A DNA stretch of 64,000 nucleotides from Streptosporangium sp. NBC_01756 (GCF_035917975.1 NZ_CP109130.1:3286001-3350000); one strand, 5' to 3'; positions 18,930-28,782 are shown, counted from the first letter of the stretch. Notes: a model not told the origin generated them from the letters alone. Translations and numbers: made by a program.

Positions 18930-20299
18930 GACTCCTGACGTCTCTGCTGGTCGCAGCCGTGCTTCCGATGTCTCCTGCCCTTCCCGGGTGGACCGCCGGC
19001 TCCGCCGACTGCTCCACGGCGAGCGGGAACGACTTCGACGGAGACGGCACGGACGACGTGGCGGTCGGCGACCCGTCCGCCGACCTCGCCGGAGCCGGCG
19101 GTGCCGGAGCCGTACACGTGCTGTCCGGCCGGGGTACGGGCGGGACGGTCGTGAGCGCACCCGAACCCGGCGCGGGCGACGGTTTCGGGTGGTCGGTGCG
19201 GCTGACCCACCTGGACGCCGACCGTTGCGCGGACCTGCTGATCGGCGCGCCGTACGCGGACGTGGCGGGAGAGCGGGACGCGGGCGCGGTCTACGCCGTG
19301 TACGGCGGGGCACAGCGGCGGACGGTCCGCGTGGTCGCTCCCCGGCCGGAGCCCGACGCCCATTTCGGCTGGTCCCTGGCCGCCGGTGGGACGCTGGTGG
19401 CGGTCGGCGCGCCGTACGAGGACGCGGACGGGGTCGCCGACGCGGGATCGGTCTACCTGTTCCAAGCCGGCGGACTCGGCGGCGCCAGGCGGATCTCCCA
19501 GGACAGCGAGGGGGTCTCCGGCAACAGCGAGACCGGCGACATGTTCGGCTGGTCGGTGGCGATCGGCAGGCTGGGGGGCGCCGCCGGGGAGGCGGATCTC
19601 GCGGTCGGCGCGCCGTACGAGAACGACGACGGGGCGGGACGGCAGGACGGCGCGGGGAAGACCGACTCGGGATCGATCGCCGTGCTCTTCGATGTGCGGA
19701 GCTCCCAGGGGCGATACACCGGCAGGAAGTGGGATCTGCACGAGATCGTCGACACCGACGCGGGCGACCGGTTCGGCTACGCGATGGCCTACGCCCAGGA
19801 GGGGGACGTGGGCTATCTGGCGGTGAGCGCGCCGCTCGGCGACGGCGGACGGGTGAAGGACTCCGGGCTGGTCGCGCTCTTCCAGGCGTCCGGCACCGCG
19901 GAGATCACCCTTGCGCGCACCTTCGACCAGGGCACGGAGGGCGCGCCGGGAGAGGGCTACGGCTTCTCGCTGGCACTCACCGCGGAGGGGGGTGTCCGGC
20001 TGGCCGTGGGTGTCCCGTTCGACGGGCCGGACCAGCGCGGTGGCGTACAGGTGATCCCGCTGGGGAACCCCGGCCAGGCCGGGCCGGTCGCCTGGGGCCG
20101 GGCCGGCGACCACGTCGGCTGGGCGGTGGGGTTCAGCGGGAACCGCCTGGTGGCCGGCGCGCCGGACCAGGGCGCGTCGGGGGCGGTGACGCTGCTGGGC
20201 CGCAACGACGCCACCGGGATCCGGCTCGCACCCGGAGCCGGCCAGGTGCCCGCCGTCGACGGCGGCGGCCCGGCCGACTTCGGCGCGGCGGTGGGCTGA
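18926..20299 (+). CDS. Secreted FG-GAP (integrin-alpha-like) repeat protein
   Basis: Starts with a signal peptide (MRLLTSLLVAAVLPMSPALPG, first ~26 residues). The mature part is a beta-propeller of about six or seven repeats with the FG-GAP pattern: DFDGDGTDDVAVGDP, FGWSVRL, LIGAPYADV, FGWSLAA, VGAPYEDADG, MFGWSVAI, VGAPYEND and so on. DxDGDGxDD is a calcium-binding loop. No sortase or membrane anchor is seen at the C-terminus, so it is likely secreted or held by partners. The four-base overlap with the kinase gene suggests equal production and possibly a shared extracellular complex (inference). Confidence 0.88.
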   Translation: MRLLTSLLVAAVLPMSPALPGWTAGSADCSTASGNDFDGDGTDDVAVGDPSADLAGAGGAGAVHVLSGRGTGGTVVSAPEPGAGDGFGWSVRLTHLDADRCADLLIGAPYADVAGERDAGAVYAVYGGAQRRTVRVVAPRPEPDAHFGWSLAAGGTLVAVGAPYEDADGVADAGSVYLFQAGGLGGARRISQDSEGVSGNSETGDMFGWSVAIGRLGGAAGEADLAVGAPYENDDGAGRQDGAGKTDSGSIAVLFDVRSSQGRYTGRKWDLHEIVDTDAGDRFGYAMAYAQEGDVGYLAVSAPLGDGGRVKDSGLVALFQASGTAEITLARTFDQGTEGAPGEGYGFSLALTAEGGVRLAVGVPFDGPDQRGGVQVIPLGNPGQAGPVAWGRAGDHVGWAVGFSGNRLVAGAPDQGASGAVTLLGRNDATGIRLAPGAGQVPAVDGGGPADFGAAVG

Positions 20300-20414
20300 G
20301 CTCCCGCGGCGGCCTGAGCCATCGCACCGGACGGCACACGAGATGACCTGAGCGGCCGGCACCGGGCCGGGCGGGCGCGCCCCCGGGGACCTCGGCGCAG
20401 CGGGACACGGCGGG

Positions 20415-21275
20415 TCACCAGGGGCCGAAGACGGTCTCCCCGTTCGCGTTGACGGCCGCGGCGAGCTCGGCCGCCTCCATCCCCTTGACCTCGGCCAGGC
20501 AGCGCAGCGTCAGCGGGATGAGATAGGGCGCGTTGGGCTTGCCCCGGTGCGGGGTCGGCGGGAGGTAGGGGGCGTCCGTCTCGACGAGCATCAGCTCGGT
20601 GGGCGCGACCGCCGCCGCCTCGCGGAGGTAGGCGGCGTTCTTGTAGGTGACCGGACCGGAGAAGGACATGAAGTAACCGGCCGCCACGCACTTCCCGGCC
20701 ATCTCCGCGTCGCCGGAGAAGCTGTGGAAGACCACGACCTCCGGGGCGCCCTGGTCGGCCAGCACGCGCAGCACGTCGTCGTGGGCCTCGCGGTCGTGGA
20801 TCACCAGAGCCTTGCCGGTCCGCTTGGCGATCTCGATGTGCGCCCGGAAACTGGCGTGCTGGTCGTCCTTGGACGCCCAGTCCCGGTAGTAGTCGAGACC
20901 GGTCTCCCCCACCGCCCTGACATGGGGGAGCCGGGCCAGCTCCTCGATCTCGGCGAGGACCTCCGGCGTCGAGGCGTGCGCCTCGTTGGGGTGGATCGCC
21001 ACCCCGGCGTAGACGTCGGTGTGCAGCCCCGCCGTGTCGGCGTTCCAGCGTGAGGACGGCAGGTCGTAGCCGATCGTGACGAGCCGGGTCACCCCGACCG
21101 CGCGGGCCTCCCGGAGGATCCCCTCGACGCTCGCCCGGGCCGCCTGGGCGGCCTGGGCGACGGGGTCTCCCGAGGACGCCTGGCGGTTCCCCACCATGAT
21201 GTCCAGATGGCAGTGGCTGTCGAACACCTCGGTGGCCAGAGGTTCGGGGGCGGCGGGAAGCTTCGTCGTGCTCAC
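20415..21275 (-). CDS. tatD: TatD-family metal-dependent hydrolase
   Basis: TIM-barrel nuclease/hydrolase of the TatD family. It has the metal-binding FDSHCHLD near the N-terminus, AVGETGLDYY, VIHDREAHDD, VFHSFSGD and the closing VETDAPYLPPTPHRG. Taking the GTG at 21275 as start (VSTTKLPAAP) gives 286 residues; an ATG at 21314 adds 13 unlikely residues. It lies downstream of metG, the conserved order in most bacteria. Activity in related proteins is 3'-5' DNase on single strands or D-aminoacyl-tRNA hydrolysis. Confidence 0.92.
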   Translation of the reverse strand: MSTTKLPAAPEPLATEVFDSHCHLDIMVGNRQASSGDPVAQAAQAARASVEGILREARAVGVTRLVTIGYDLPSSRWNADTAGLHTDVYAGVAIHPNEAHASTPEVLAEIEELARLPHVRAVGETGLDYYRDWASKDDQHASFRAHIEIAKRTGKALVIHDREAHDDVLRVLADQGAPEVVVFHSFSGDAEMAGKCVAAGYFMSFSGPVTYKNAAYLREAAAVAPTELMLVETDAPYLPPTPHRGKPNAPYLIPLTLRCLAEVKGMEAAELAAAVNANGETVFGPW

Positions 21276-21370
21276 ACCGCCCAACCTACCGAGGCGCCGG
21301 TACGGCTTCGCCACCGTCCCGCCCCGGCGGGATCGGCGGGCGCCGGCCGTACCGGCCGGGTGCCACCCGT

Positions 21371-23152
21371 TCAGCCGTTCAGCCGGGCGAGCTCCTCCTC
21401 GACGATCTTCGAGTCGAGCTTAGGAAAAAGGGGGGTCGGCGGGGCGAGCGGGGCACCGGCCTTGATCGGGGTGGACTCCCAGCGCGCGGCGCCCTCGTAG
21501 GAGCCGGTGATGATCGGGTAGGTCCGCCCGTCGTCGTCGGTGACCTCGTGGATCTCCGGCATGCCCGACCAGACGCCGGTGCCGCCGAGCATCGCGTAGA
21601 TCTTGTTGGAAGAATTCGGCAGGACCGGGGTGAGCAGGGTCTTGGCGTCGTCGACGATCTGCAGGGCCACGTGCAGGATGGTGGCGACCCGCTCGGGGTT
21701 GTCCTTGATCTTCCAGGGCTCCTGCTCGGCCAGATACTTGTTGGCCTCGCGGATGACCTCGAAGGCCTCGTTCGTCGCGTTCTTGAACCGGCAGTGCTCC
21801 AGCTCGGCGGCGGCCTTGGGGAAGGCGGCGCGGCTGCGCTCCAGCATCGCCCGGTCGGAGTCGGTGAGGTCGCCCAGCGCGGGGATGACGCCGAAGTTCT
21901 TGGCGGCCATCGAGATCGAGCGGTTGACCAGGTTGCCCCAGGCCGCCACCAGCTCGCCGTTGTTGCGGTTGAGGAACTCCGACCAGGTGAAGTCGGTGTC
22001 CTGGGTCTCCGGTCCGGCCACCGCGATGTAGTAGCGCAGCGCGTCGGCGTCGTAGCGCTCCAGGAAGTCGCGCACGTAGATGACGACCTGCCGTGAGGAG
22101 GAGAACTTGCGTCCCTCCATGGTCAGGAACTCGCTGGAGACGACCTCGGAGGGCAGGTTCAGCGCGCCGAGGGAGCCCGGGTCGCCGTCGCGGGCGCCCT
22201 TGCCGTTGTAGCCGAGCAGCAGCGCCGGCCAGATCTCGGCGTGGAAGACGATGTTGTCCTTGCCCATGAAGTAGTAGCTGAGGGCCTCGGGGTCCTGCCA
22301 CCACCGCCGCCAGGCGTCCGGGTCGCCGGAGCGGCGGGCCCACTCGATGGAGGCGCTGAGGTAGCCGACGACGGCGTCGAACCAGACGTAGAGCCGCTTG
22401 TTGGGCTGGTCGCGCCAGCCGTCCAGCGGGATCGGCACGCCCCAGTCGAGGTCCCGGCTCATCGCGCGGGGCTGCAGGTCACCGAGCATGTTAAGGGCGA
22501 ACTTCAGCACATTGGTCCGCCACTCGCCCTGCTTGGACTCAAGCCAGGACGCCAGCACCTCGCCGAACGCGGGCAGGTCGAGCATGAAGTGCTCGGTCTC
22601 CACGAAGTCGGGCGTCTCGCCGTTGATCCTGCTGACCGGGTTGATCAGCTGGATCGGGTCGAGCTGGTTGCCGCAGTTGTCGCACTGGTCGCCGCGGGCG
22701 CCGTCGTAGTCGCAGATCGGGCAGGTGCCCTCGATGTAGCGGTCGGGCAGGGTGCGGCCGGTGGACGGGGAGATCGCGCCCATTGTGGTCTTGGGGAAGA
22801 TGTAACCGTTGTCGTACAGACCTTTGAAGATCTCCTGAACGACGGCGTAGTGGTTCTCCGTCGTGGTCCGGGTGAACAGGTCGTAGGAGAGCCCCAGTGC
22901 CTGGAGATCCTCGACGATCACCCGGTTGTAACGGTCGGCGAGCTCGCGGGCGGTCACGCCCTCGTTGTCGGCCTGCACCTGGATCGGCGTGCCGTGCTCG
23001 TCGGTCCCGCTCACCATCAGGACCTTGTTGCCCGCCATCCGCTGGTAGCGGCTGAAGATGTCGGACGGCACGCCGAATCCGGAGACGTGCCCGATGTGGC
23101 GGGGGCCGTTGGCGTAGGGCCACGCGACGGCGGTCAGGATGTGCTGGGACAT
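21371..23152 (-). CDS. metG: Methionyl-tRNA synthetase
   Basis: Class I synthetase charging tRNA-Met. It has [11 protein letters not shown] (HIGH motif), a zinc knuckle [18 protein letters not shown], and the KMSKS equivalent written KFSSSR in EGRKFSSSR, the variant usual in actinobacteria. Its 593 residues match the short form without the C-terminal tRNA-binding domain. It is followed by tatD on the same strand after ~95 bp and preceded by a glycosyltransferase gene 25 bp upstream. Confidence 0.97.
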   Translation of the reverse strand: MSQHILTAVAWPYANGPRHIGHVSGFGVPSDIFSRYQRMAGNKVLMVSGTDEHGTPIQVQADNEGVTARELADRYNRVIVEDLQALGLSYDLFTRTTTENHYAVVQEIFKGLYDNGYIFPKTTMGAISPSTGRTLPDRYIEGTCPICDYDGARGDQCDNCGNQLDPIQLINPVSRINGETPDFVETEHFMLDLPAFGEVLASWLESKQGEWRTNVLKFALNMLGDLQPRAMSRDLDWGVPIPLDGWRDQPNKRLYVWFDAVVGYLSASIEWARRSGDPDAWRRWWQDPEALSYYFMGKDNIVFHAEIWPALLLGYNGKGARDGDPGSLGALNLPSEVVSSEFLTMEGRKFSSSRQVVIYVRDFLERYDADALRYYIAVAGPETQDTDFTWSEFLNRNNGELVAAWGNLVNRSISMAAKNFGVIPALGDLTDSDRAMLERSRAAFPKAAAELEHCRFKNATNEAFEVIREANKYLAEQEPWKIKDNPERVATILHVALQIVDDAKTLLTPVLPNSSNKIYAMLGGTGVWSGMPEIHEVTDDDGRTYPIITGSYEGAARWESTPIKAGAPLAPPTPLFPKLDSKIVEEELARLNG

Positions 23153-23177
23153 GAGGACAAGCCTAAGGGACGCGGGC

Positions 23178-24422
23178 TCAGGCCTTGGTGCTCTCCCGGT
23201 TTACGGTCTCCTCGCCTTCCCGGGTCACGGCTTCGGCGGCCTCCTCCGCGGCGGAGGCGGCCACGTCGATGGGCGTCTCCTTGGTGCGGCGGATGCCCAG
23301 GATGCTGATGAACAGCGACGCGAAGATGGTCTGGAAGCTCACGATCAACGCGGTGGCCGAGGGCACGACCAGGCGCAGCGACTCCGACGGGATCAGCGTG
23401 CCGAAGCTGCGCGTCTGCCAGTGGGCCAGCGAGGCGACCAGGCCGCCGAGACCGGCCAGGGCCAGCAGACCGCCGGCCACCAGGCCCTTCTCCAGGGTGA
23501 CGATGTCGACGAGTTTGCGCACCCGCCTGTCCTCCGGCAGGAAGCCCTCCTCCGCCGCGTACACCTTGGTGAACACGGCGAACAGCACCGCCTGGAAGCC
23601 GATCACCAGCGCGGCCGAGGCACCGACCAGGGTGTCCACGTCGAAGGCGAGCTTGCCGATGTAGACCGGGCCGAAGGTGAGGGCGGCGCCCCCGACGAGG
23701 CCGATGGTCATCAGGATCAGGCCGGGGATGAAGAACAGCCAGCGCGGGCTGTAGAGCATCAGGAAGCGCAGGTGGCGCCAGCCGTCACGCCAGGAACGCA
23801 GGTGCGGCGGGCGGGACCGGCCGTCGGGCGACAGCGTGGTGGGCACCTCGCGCACGTCCAGGCCGGACAGCGTCGAGCGCACCACCATCTCGCTGGCGAA
23901 CTCCATGCCGCCGGTCTGCAGGCCGAGCTTGAGGATGGAGTCGCGCCGGAAGCCCCGCAGGCCGCAGTGGAAGTCACCGATGGCGCTCGGGAAGAACAGG
24001 CGGCCGACGAAGGAGAGGACCGGGTTGCCGAGGTAGCGGTGGAGCGGGGGCATGGCGCCCGGCGCGATGCCGCCCCTGAACCGGTTGCCCATCACCAGGT
24101 CGGCACCGTCGCGCAACTGCTCGACGAACGGCAGCAGCGCGGTGAAGTCGTAGGAGTCGTCGGCGTCGCCCATGATGACGTATCGGCCGCGCGCCGCCCG
24201 GATACCGCCCATGAGCGCGTTTCCGTAGCCCTTGGCGTCCACGTGCACGACCCGGGCGCCGGCGTTTCGCGCCAGCTGCTGCGAGCCGTCGGTGCTGCCG
24301 TTGTCGGCGATCAGCACCTCTCCGTCTATCCCGTGTTCCCGCATGCAGGCCAGTGCCTTGCGTACGCAGGTCTCCACGGTCTCCGCCTCATTCAAGCAAG
24401 GCATCACCACGGTCAGTTCCAC
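23178..24422 (-). CDS. GT2 polyprenyl-phosphate glycosyltransferase with C-terminal membrane region
   Basis: Family 2 glycosyltransferase: [26 protein letters not shown], then the DxD-type [10 protein letters not shown] and [18 protein letters not shown], as in dolichyl-phosphate mannose/glucose synthases. After ~residue 230 there are several transmembrane segments ([18 protein letters not shown] and others) and a hydrophilic tail. Such proteins make polyprenyl-phosphate sugars on the inner face of the membrane, donors for GT-C enzymes like those nearby (24523, 28796). GTG at 24422 follows GAGGGG by seven bases. It is divergent from the next gene. Confidence 0.85.
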   Translation of the reverse strand: MELTVVMPCLNEAETVETCVRKALACMREHGIDGEVLIADNGSTDGSQQLARNAGARVVHVDAKGYGNALMGGIRAARGRYVIMGDADDSYDFTALLPFVEQLRDGADLVMGNRFRGGIAPGAMPPLHRYLGNPVLSFVGRLFFPSAIGDFHCGLRGFRRDSILKLGLQTGGMEFASEMVVRSTLSGLDVREVPTTLSPDGRSRPPHLRSWRDGWRHLRFLMLYSPRWLFFIPGLILMTIGLVGGAALTFGPVYIGKLAFDVDTLVGASAALVIGFQAVLFAVFTKVYAAEEGFLPEDRRVRKLVDIVTLEKGLVAGGLLALAGLGGLVASLAHWQTRSFGTLIPSESLRLVVPSATALIVSFQTIFASLFISILGIRRTKETPIDVAASAAEEAAEAVTREGEETVNRESTKA

Positions 24423-24522
24423 GTCTCAACCCCTCATTACGGCACAGACCAATCTCATCATGATGCCCTCTGCCGCCTACTGCGCGGGTCAACTCCGCGA
24501 AACGCCTGGCATCCTGTATTGC

Positions 24523-26058
24523 ATGGTGACCGTCGCCGAACGAGCACACATGGACACGCCCCCGACGGACTGGGCCGCGCGTCTGTGGGCTTTCCTGCGC
24601 CGTCACCACCTCTTCGCGGCCGTGCTCTCGCTGGCCTTCGTGCTGCGTGTGGTCACCATGCTCGGGTACGGCCCGGCACTGTGGTTCAACGACTCCTTCG
24701 AATACGTCTCGGGGGCGATCAACCCCGGAAGACCCAGTGCCCTGCGCCCGAACGGTTACTCCTTCTGGCTCCTGCTGCTGCGCCCCTTCCACAGTTTCGG
24801 CCTGGTCGCCTTCACCCAGCACCTGATGGGCCTGTCCATCGCGGTGCTGGTCTACGCACTGCTGCGCAGGAGGTTCGGTCTGCCCGGCTGGGGGGCGACC
24901 CTGGCCACAGTACCGGTCCTGTTCGACGCCTACCAGCTTCAGCTCGAACACCTGGTCATGTCCGACACGATGTTCATGCTGCTGGTGGTGGGCGTCATCA
25001 CGCTGGTGCTCTGGCACCCGAAGATGTCGTGGCGGCTCGGCGCGGTGATCGGCCTGCTGCTCGCCCTGACCGCGCTCACCCGTTCGATCGGGCTGCCGAT
25101 CCTCGTGCTGGTCGTGGTCTACCTGCTGATCAAACGGACCGGCTGGAAGCAGATCGCGGCCATGGTCACGGCGTGCGCCCTCCCGGTGGTCGGCTACATG
25201 GCCTGGTTCGCCTCGACGTACGGCAACTTCGCGATGACCAACAGCGACGGCGCGATCCTCTACATGCGGACCGCGCTGTTCGCCGACTGCCAGAAGATGG
25301 GGGTCGACCCCCGCAAGGAGCTGGAGCTCGCGCTGCTGTGCATCAGCGCCCCGCCGGACCGGCGCGGCCTCTCCGGGCAGAGTTTCCTCTGGTGGGCCAG
25401 CGGGACCTCCGGCCAGCGCTTCCACGCGTTCGGGACGGGCAGCACGTTCACCCCCCAGGTGAACCAGACCGCCGGGACGTTCGCCAAGCGGGCCATCCTG
25501 GCCCAGCCCGGCGACTACCTGGCCAGGGTCGGCCTCGACTTCCTGCGCGGCTTCCATTGGGGAAGGCCGCAGTTCCCCGACGCCAAGACCTACCTGCAGT
25601 ACGAGTTCCCCTTCGAGGACCGGGTGCTGCCGGCCTGGTCCTCCTACAAGGGCACCAGCGACGGCGACGCGCGCAAGTACGACCCCGGTCTGCCGATCGC
25701 GAAGATCGACGGTACGCCGAAGGTGATCGGCACCCGGCTCCACGAACCGTGGGCCACCTTCATGCAGGACTACCAGCGGGTCGTCCGGCTGCCGGGCACC
25801 GTGATCGGCGTCCTGCTCCTGGTCGGCCTGGCCGGGGTGGTGGCACGCTGGCGCACGCTGGGCGGTCCGGTGCTCCTGCCGTGGCTGGCGGCCTTCGGCC
25901 TCCTCCTGGCCCCGGCCGCGACCGCCGAGTTCGACTACCGCTACCTGCTGCCCGCCGTGCCCCTGGCCTGTCTCGCCGCCGCGATCTCCCTGCGCCAGGG
26001 ATTCGTCAGACCCAGCGCGCCAGCAGCATCCGCGCCCACCACTGGGCGTGCGGAATGA
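24523..26058 (+). CDS. GT-C-type polytopic membrane glycosyltransferase
   Basis: A 511-residue protein with about ten or more hydrophobic helices and an extracytoplasmic acidic motif near the N-terminus (WFNDSFEYVSGAINPG), the pattern of GT39/GT83-like enzymes that use polyprenyl-phosphate sugars. A large loop (~250-420) separates the membrane blocks. No close family name can be given. TGTATT shortly before the ATG suggests a leaderless or very short-leader message. Its last ~50 bp overlap the 3' end of a pseudogene on the other strand (26006-26058), so the current C-terminus may have been shaped by that overlap. Confidence 0.75.
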   Translation: MVTVAERAHMDTPPTDWAARLWAFLRRHHLFAAVLSLAFVLRVVTMLGYGPALWFNDSFEYVSGAINPGRPSALRPNGYSFWLLLLRPFHSFGLVAFTQHLMGLSIAVLVYALLRRRFGLPGWGATLATVPVLFDAYQLQLEHLVMSDTMFMLLVVGVITLVLWHPKMSWRLGAVIGLLLALTALTRSIGLPILVLVVVYLLIKRTGWKQIAAMVTACALPVVGYMAWFASTYGNFAMTNSDGAILYMRTALFADCQKMGVDPRKELELALLCISAPPDRRGLSGQSFLWWASGTSGQRFHAFGTGSTFTPQVNQTAGTFAKRAILAQPGDYLARVGLDFLRGFHWGRPQFPDAKTYLQYEFPFEDRVLPAWSSYKGTSDGDARKYDPGLPIAKIDGTPKVIGTRLHEPWATFMQDYQRVVRLPGTVIGVLLLVGLAGVVARWRTLGGPVLLPWLAAFGLLLAPAATAEFDYRYLLPAVPLACLAAAISLRQGFVRPSAPAASAPTTGRAE

Positions 26059-26109
26059 CCTCGCCGACGAGCACCGGGTAGAGCCACCCGAAGTTGATCA
26101 GCGCGAGGA

Positions 26110-26236
26110 TCTTGACTTCCTCCCCACGGCTGAAGCCGGGGGACTCCCACCCTCACAGGTCGGATTTCCTGCTTCACCGCCAGCCGCCCGCCAGGAAGGA
26201 TCTCCCTTGAGGTCTTACACCGGCTCCACAGGCGTT
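26110..26236 (-). ncRNA. Probable omegaRNA / right end of the TnpB element
   Basis: In studied IS605-family elements the RNA guide of TnpB is transcribed from the 3' end of tnpB through the right end. Here 127 bp after the tnpB stop contain the conserved GTAAGACC, GAAGCAGGA, GAGGGTGGGAGTCCCCC block and the terminal hairpin, and this block is preserved in the deleted copy at 14938-15095. If the guide begins at the right-end boundary, it would read into GATCCTCGCGCTGATC of the broken pmt gene. Confidence 0.6.
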
Positions 26237-27379
26237 TCACCTCTCCGCCAGCCCGGCGGCGAGGATGTTCTTCGCGGCGTTCACGTCCCGGTCGTGGGCA
26301 GCGCCGCAGGCGCACACCCATTCCCGGACGTCCAACGGCAGGGACGGGGCGATCACACCGCAGGCCGAGCACAGCTTGGAGGAGGGAAACCACCGGTCGA
26401 CGACCACCAGCTCCCGCCCGTACCACTGTGCTTTGTATTCCAGCATGGTCCGCAGTTCCCGCCAGCTCGCATCGGAGATGGCGCGGGCCAGGCGGCGGTT
26501 CTTCACCAGGTTGCGCACGGTGAGGTCCTCAATCGCGATCACTTGGTTCTCGCGGACGATCGAGGTGGTGAGCTTGTGCAGGTGGTCACGGCGGCGGTCG
26601 GTGATCCGGGCATGCACCCGCGCGACCCGCACCCGCGCCTTGACCCGGTTGGCCGAACCCTTGGCCTTGCGGGCCAGGGCGCGTTGCGCGCGGGCCAGCC
26701 GGTTGCGGTCGGCGCGCTCGTGGCGGGGGTTGGCGACCTTGCCCGCCGCGTCGGTGAGGCCGGGGATCGGCCGCGACAAGGTGAGCAGGGACGTGATCCC
26801 GGCATCGATACCGACCACGCCCTCAGTGGGGTCCAGCGGGCGGATCGTGTTCTGGCACAGGATCGACACGAACCACCGCCCCGCCGCATCCTTCGACACG
26901 GTCACCGTGGACGGCTCGACCCCCTCCGGCAGCGGGCGCGACCACACGATGTCCAGCGGGGCGCCCATCTTCGCCAGGGTCAGATGCCCGTCGCGCCAGG
27001 TGAACGCCGACCGGGTGTACTCAGCGCTCGCCCGGGATTTCTTCCGGGACTTGAACACCGGATACTTGGCGCGTTTGGCGAAGAAGTTCGTGAACGCCGC
27101 CTGCAGGTGGCGCAAGACCTGCTGCAACGGCACCGACGACACCTCCCCCAGGAAGCCCAACTCCTCGGTGCGCTTCCAGGCGCTCAGTGCCGCCGACGAC
27201 TCCTCGTAGGAGACCCGGCGGCCTTCCCGGGCGTAGGCGCGGCTGCGCTCCTCCAGCGCCTTGTTGTAGACCAGGCGAGCGCAGCCGAACGTCCGGACAA
27301 GCTGCTCGGCCTGCTCGGGGGTCGGATAGAAGCGGTACTTGAAGGCCCGCTGCACACGCTGCGCCACAGCGCCCATCAT
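26237..27379 (-). CDS. tnpB: RNA-guided endonuclease TnpB
   Basis: OrfB/TnpB protein of ~380 residues. It opens with RAFKYRFYPTPEQAEQLVRT, the OrfB helix-turn-helix region. RuvC-like catalytic residues are all present: D in VVGIDAGITSLLTL, E in VIAIEDLTVRNL, and D in AAHDRDVNAAKNI. The zinc ribbon has CSACG and CACG. So it looks intact and able to cut DNA next to its target motif. ATG at 27379 or 27376 is chosen because family homology starts at VQRAFKYRF; the open frame extends upstream into the broken pmt gene without meaning. Confidence 0.93.
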   Translation of the reverse strand: MMGAVAQRVQRAFKYRFYPTPEQAEQLVRTFGCARLVYNKALEERSRAYAREGRRVSYEESSAALSAWKRTEELGFLGEVSSVPLQQVLRHLQAAFTNFFAKRAKYPVFKSRKKSRASAEYTRSAFTWRDGHLTLAKMGAPLDIVWSRPLPEGVEPSTVTVSKDAAGRWFVSILCQNTIRPLDPTEGVVGIDAGITSLLTLSRPIPGLTDAAGKVANPRHERADRNRLARAQRALARKAKGSANRVKARVRVARVHARITDRRRDHLHKLTTSIVRENQVIAIEDLTVRNLVKNRRLARAISDASWRELRTMLEYKAQWYGRELVVVDRWFPSSKLCSACGVIAPSLPLDVREWVCACGAAHDRDVNAAKNILAAGLAER

Positions 27380-27822
27380 CACGCAGCGCGACCAGCCCCG
27401 TACCCATGTTCGAGAAAATCCCGTGCGGCGCTGTGCCGCGTTTCCTCCCCGAGGCTGAAGCCCGGGATCTCCACGCTCAAGGAGATTCAATGACCAGTCC
27501 GGCAGCCAGGGTCGGCGCAGAGCGGAGCGCACGCGACCCAGATGTCGGTGTCTCCCGCGAGAAGCCTGCGATCGGCGATCGGGTTCTCGACGTTGCCGAC
27601 CGAGGCCCGTTCCACGCCATAGGTGGTCAGTGCGAACGCGTCCTTGACGTAGAACGTCTCGTCGAACATGACCGCGTGCGGGCGGCCCAGGCCGGTGAAC
27701 CGCAGGATCGCGCCGAAGCCGGCGACCAGCAGCGGCCCCAGCCATCCCCACAGGACGCTGCCCGGTATGGGGGGCGACAGCCGACTCCGCATTAATCCCT
27801 TTTGGGGAATTATGGAGATAAA

Positions 27823-28659
27823 TCAGCCTCGGTGGACGGCATCATAAAGATCCCGCCTGGGAATTCCCGCCACCTTGGCCACGTCGACGATCGCCTGCTT
27901 CTTCGGCACCCCGGTCTCCTGGCGGCGGGCCACCTCGGCGACCAGGTCCTCCATGACCGGCGGCAGGGCCTCCGGGACGTGTCCGGCGACGACCACGGTG
28001 ATCTCTCCCTTGACCCCCTTGGCCGCCCACTCGGCCAGCTCGCCCAGACCGCCCCGCCGTACCTCCTCGTAGGTCTTGGTGAGCTCCCGGCAGACCGCTG
28101 CCGGGCGGGCGGCGCCGAACGCCTCCGCCATCGCCTCCAGCGCGACCTGCAGCCGGTGCGGAGCCTCGAAGAACACCATCGTGCGTTCCTCCCCGGCCAG
28201 GGCGTCCAGCCTGCGGCCCCGCTCGCCCGGCTTGCGGGGCAGGAAACCCTCGAAACAGAACCGGTCGCTCGGCAGGCCGGAGACGGCCAGTGCGGTGGTG
28301 ACCGCGGACGGGCCCGGCAGCGAGGTGACCGTGATGCCGGCCTCGACGGCCAGATGGGTCAGCCGGTATCCGGGGTCGGAGACACCGGGCATCCCGGCGT
28401 CGGTGATGATCAGGACCGTCCTGCCGTCCTGCAGGGCCGCGAGGAGCTCGGCGGCCCGGCCGGCCTCGTTGGCGTCGTAGTAGGAGACGACCCTGCCGGT
28501 GATCTCCGCGCCCAGTTCGCCGGCCAGGCGGCGCAGCCGGCGGGTGTCCTCGGCCGCGACCACGTCGGCGGTCTCCAACGCCTCCCGCAACCGGGGTGAG
28601 GCGTCACCCACCTGTCCGATCGGAGCCCCCGCGAGCACCAGCCTGCCGTTGTCCGTCAC
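27823..28659 (-). CDS. rsmI: 16S rRNA (cytidine1402-2'-O)-methyltransferase
   Basis: Methylates the ribose of C1402 in the decoding centre. It has the tetrapyrrole-methylase fold with LVLAGAPIGQ, VVAAEDTRRLRRL, ITDAGMPGVSDPGYRL and EAPHRLQVAL. The GTG at 28659, six bases after GGAGG, gives 278 residues. It is divergent from the intact pmt gene, the typical actinobacterial arrangement. Immediately downstream on its strand lies the remnant of a second pmt gene. Confidence 0.95.
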   Translation of the reverse strand: MTDNGRLVLAGAPIGQVGDASPRLREALETADVVAAEDTRRLRRLAGELGAEITGRVVSYYDANEAGRAAELLAALQDGRTVLIITDAGMPGVSDPGYRLTHLAVEAGITVTSLPGPSAVTTALAVSGLPSDRFCFEGFLPRKPGERGRRLDALAGEERTMVFFEAPHRLQVALEAMAEAFGAARPAAVCRELTKTYEEVRRGGLGELAEWAAKGVKGEITVVVAGHVPEALPPVMEDLVAEVARRQETGVPKKQAIVDVAKVAGIPRRDLYDAVHRG

Positions 28660-28782
28660 GGACCCATCCTCCCTCATCGCGATGAGGTCCCGTCCCCGCG
28701 CATGGCATCCGCCCTCCAGGGGGATGTTCCCCTAATTAGGCATGTAGGCGGAGTTTCTTGGGTTGCCCGGTTGGAGGGGCCC

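Larger units (their letters stand above)
26110..27489 (-). mobile_element. IS605/IS1341-type element carrying only tnpB
   Basis: The left end (about 27420-27489) contains AGCGTGGAGATCCCGGGCTT and a hairpin ending GGGGAGGAAACG. The right end (26110-26236) contains GAGGGTGGGA, the hairpin CCCCCGGCTTCAGCCGTGGGG with a small bulge, and ends GGAGGAAGTCAA. No tnpA is present. No target duplication is expected for this family. The right-hand flank continues the disrupted gene at 26109. Confidence 0.88.
26006..27792 (-). pseudogene. Protein O-mannosyltransferase paralog, broken by a TnpB element
   Basis: The N-terminal fragment (27490-27792) reads PGSVLWGWLGPLLVAGFGAI then DLGRP-like and VMFDETFYVKDAF, nearly matching the intact pmt gene at 28796, up to TDIWVACAP. 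The C-terminal fragment (26006-26109) reads ALINFGWLYPVL, EVIPHAQWWARML and then a stop, matching the last ~33 residues of the intact gene. Between them lies a TnpB element, and roughly 400 codons of the gene are missing, so a deletion went with or followed the insertion. It was once transcribed downstream of rsmI. Confidence 0.9.

Noticed and set aside
17738-20299. Continuous frame of ~850 residues across the kinase and FG-GAP genes
   Set aside because: The first ~390 residues are an out-of-frame shadow of the kinase; only the part from 18926 has a signal peptide and FG-GAP repeats.
27380-27751. N-terminal extension of TnpB
   Set aside because: It is the other frame of the pmt fragment and IS left end; TnpB homology begins after 27379.
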